This document shows, one piece after another, positions 13,229 to 13,429 of a stretch of 13,429 nt of DNA. The position numbers and the translations under genes are program-made. The DNA lies in NCBI GenBank assembly GCA_019420945.1, contig JAHZGF010000043.1, positions 1 through 13,429 on the forward strand, given 5' to 3'. The first letter of the stretch is position 1; every line of letters starts with the position of its first letter. Below the pieces are notes generated by a model that was not told where the DNA came from, did not search any database, and saw nothing but the letters and a program-made list of their open reading frames with translations. Source of the stretch: Clostridiales bacterium (lineage in GTDB: Bacteria; Bacillota; Clostridia; Oscillospirales; Oscillospiraceae).

Positions 13229-13429
13229 TTATCTTTGCCGAGTCTTGCGACGGAAGGAGAAGATCATCAACAAAGCAGCGGCGGCCAGGCTGAACACCAG
13301 AGCAATGGTGTACAACAGAATGGGGGCGTTGTCTCCAGTCTGCGGCGTGGTGGTGTTTTTGGAAAGGTCCGCCAGCTTTGCCTCGGCAGCGGTGAGGAGG
13401 TTGTAGTTGGAGACCAGGGCCTTCTGGGC
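13229..13429 (-). CDS. C-terminal fragment of a sortase-anchored surface protein (5' end beyond window)
   Basis: Sixty-six codons are visible on the minus strand, ending in TAA (13229-13231) and running off the right edge. The visible protein begins AQKALVSNYNLLTAAEAKLAD, the typical end of an alpha-helical repeat (DALTxAQKALV...LTAAEAAL) that occurs in many large clostridial surface proteins. It continues through a short NTTTPQTGDN sorting motif, a hydrophobic segment (ILLYTIALVFSLAAAALLMI) and the basic tail RRKTRQR. This is an LPXTG-like anchor (PQTG), so the protein is probably secreted and wall-attached. Its extracellular function is outside the window. Confidence 0.88.
   Translation of the reverse strand, partial: AQKALVSNYNLLTAAEAKLADLSKNTTTPQTGDNAPILLYTIALVFSLAAAALLMIFSFRRKTRQR

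Overview
The window reads as chromosomal DNA from a GC-rich anaerobic Firmicute, probably a gut member of the Oscillospiraceae (Flavonifractor/Oscillibacter-like). This is an inference from several things: strong AGGAGG ribosome sites, an Rrf2-NifS-NifU iron-sulfur operon without the proteobacterial isc partners, LPXTG-like surface proteins ending in SPKTGD or PQTGD, a eutS-eutP microcompartment pair and compact intrinsic terminators. No rRNA, tRNA, CRISPR array, phage gene or transposase is visible. The longest stretch without a gene is about 275 bases (1275-1549).

Layout. The left edge (1-60) holds a strong hairpin belonging to something outside the window. A membrane-anchored endonuclease/exonuclease/phosphatase protein (153-1274) follows, then a diaminopimelate decarboxylase-like PLP enzyme (1550-2809) and a secreted beta-helix-type surface protein with a sortase signal (3018-4736). 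Each has its own promoter and terminator. The next four genes are on the minus strand: a NUDIX hydrolase (4855-5343), an Hsp20 small heat shock protein (5482-5907), and the pair eutP (6016-6468) and eutS (6474-6851), which share a promoter and terminator.

Divergent from eutS is an Fe-S biogenesis block: an Rrf2/IscR-like regulator (7032-7445), then a cysteine desulfurase (7577-8761) and an IscU/NifU-type scaffold (8788-9231). The nifS promoter carries a perfect 10-bp inverted repeat between -35 and -10. This makes an autonomous sulfur-donor/scaffold module under likely feedback control. Next are a TetR-family regulator with palindromes around its own promoter (9378-9947) and a radical SAM protein (10163-11548) whose -10 region shares an 8-bp motif with the TetR promoter, suggesting a regulator-target pair. 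Convergent to it, on the minus strand, is a MocR-type GntR/aminotransferase regulator (11632-13056). The window ends in the C-terminus of a second sortase-type surface protein (13229-13429, minus).

Most of the window is ordinary housekeeping or accessory content. The parts most worth a second look are the orphan eutS-eutP pair, the TetR-radical SAM unit whose enzyme carries two CX3CX2C cysteine motifs, and the Rrf2 operator candidate.
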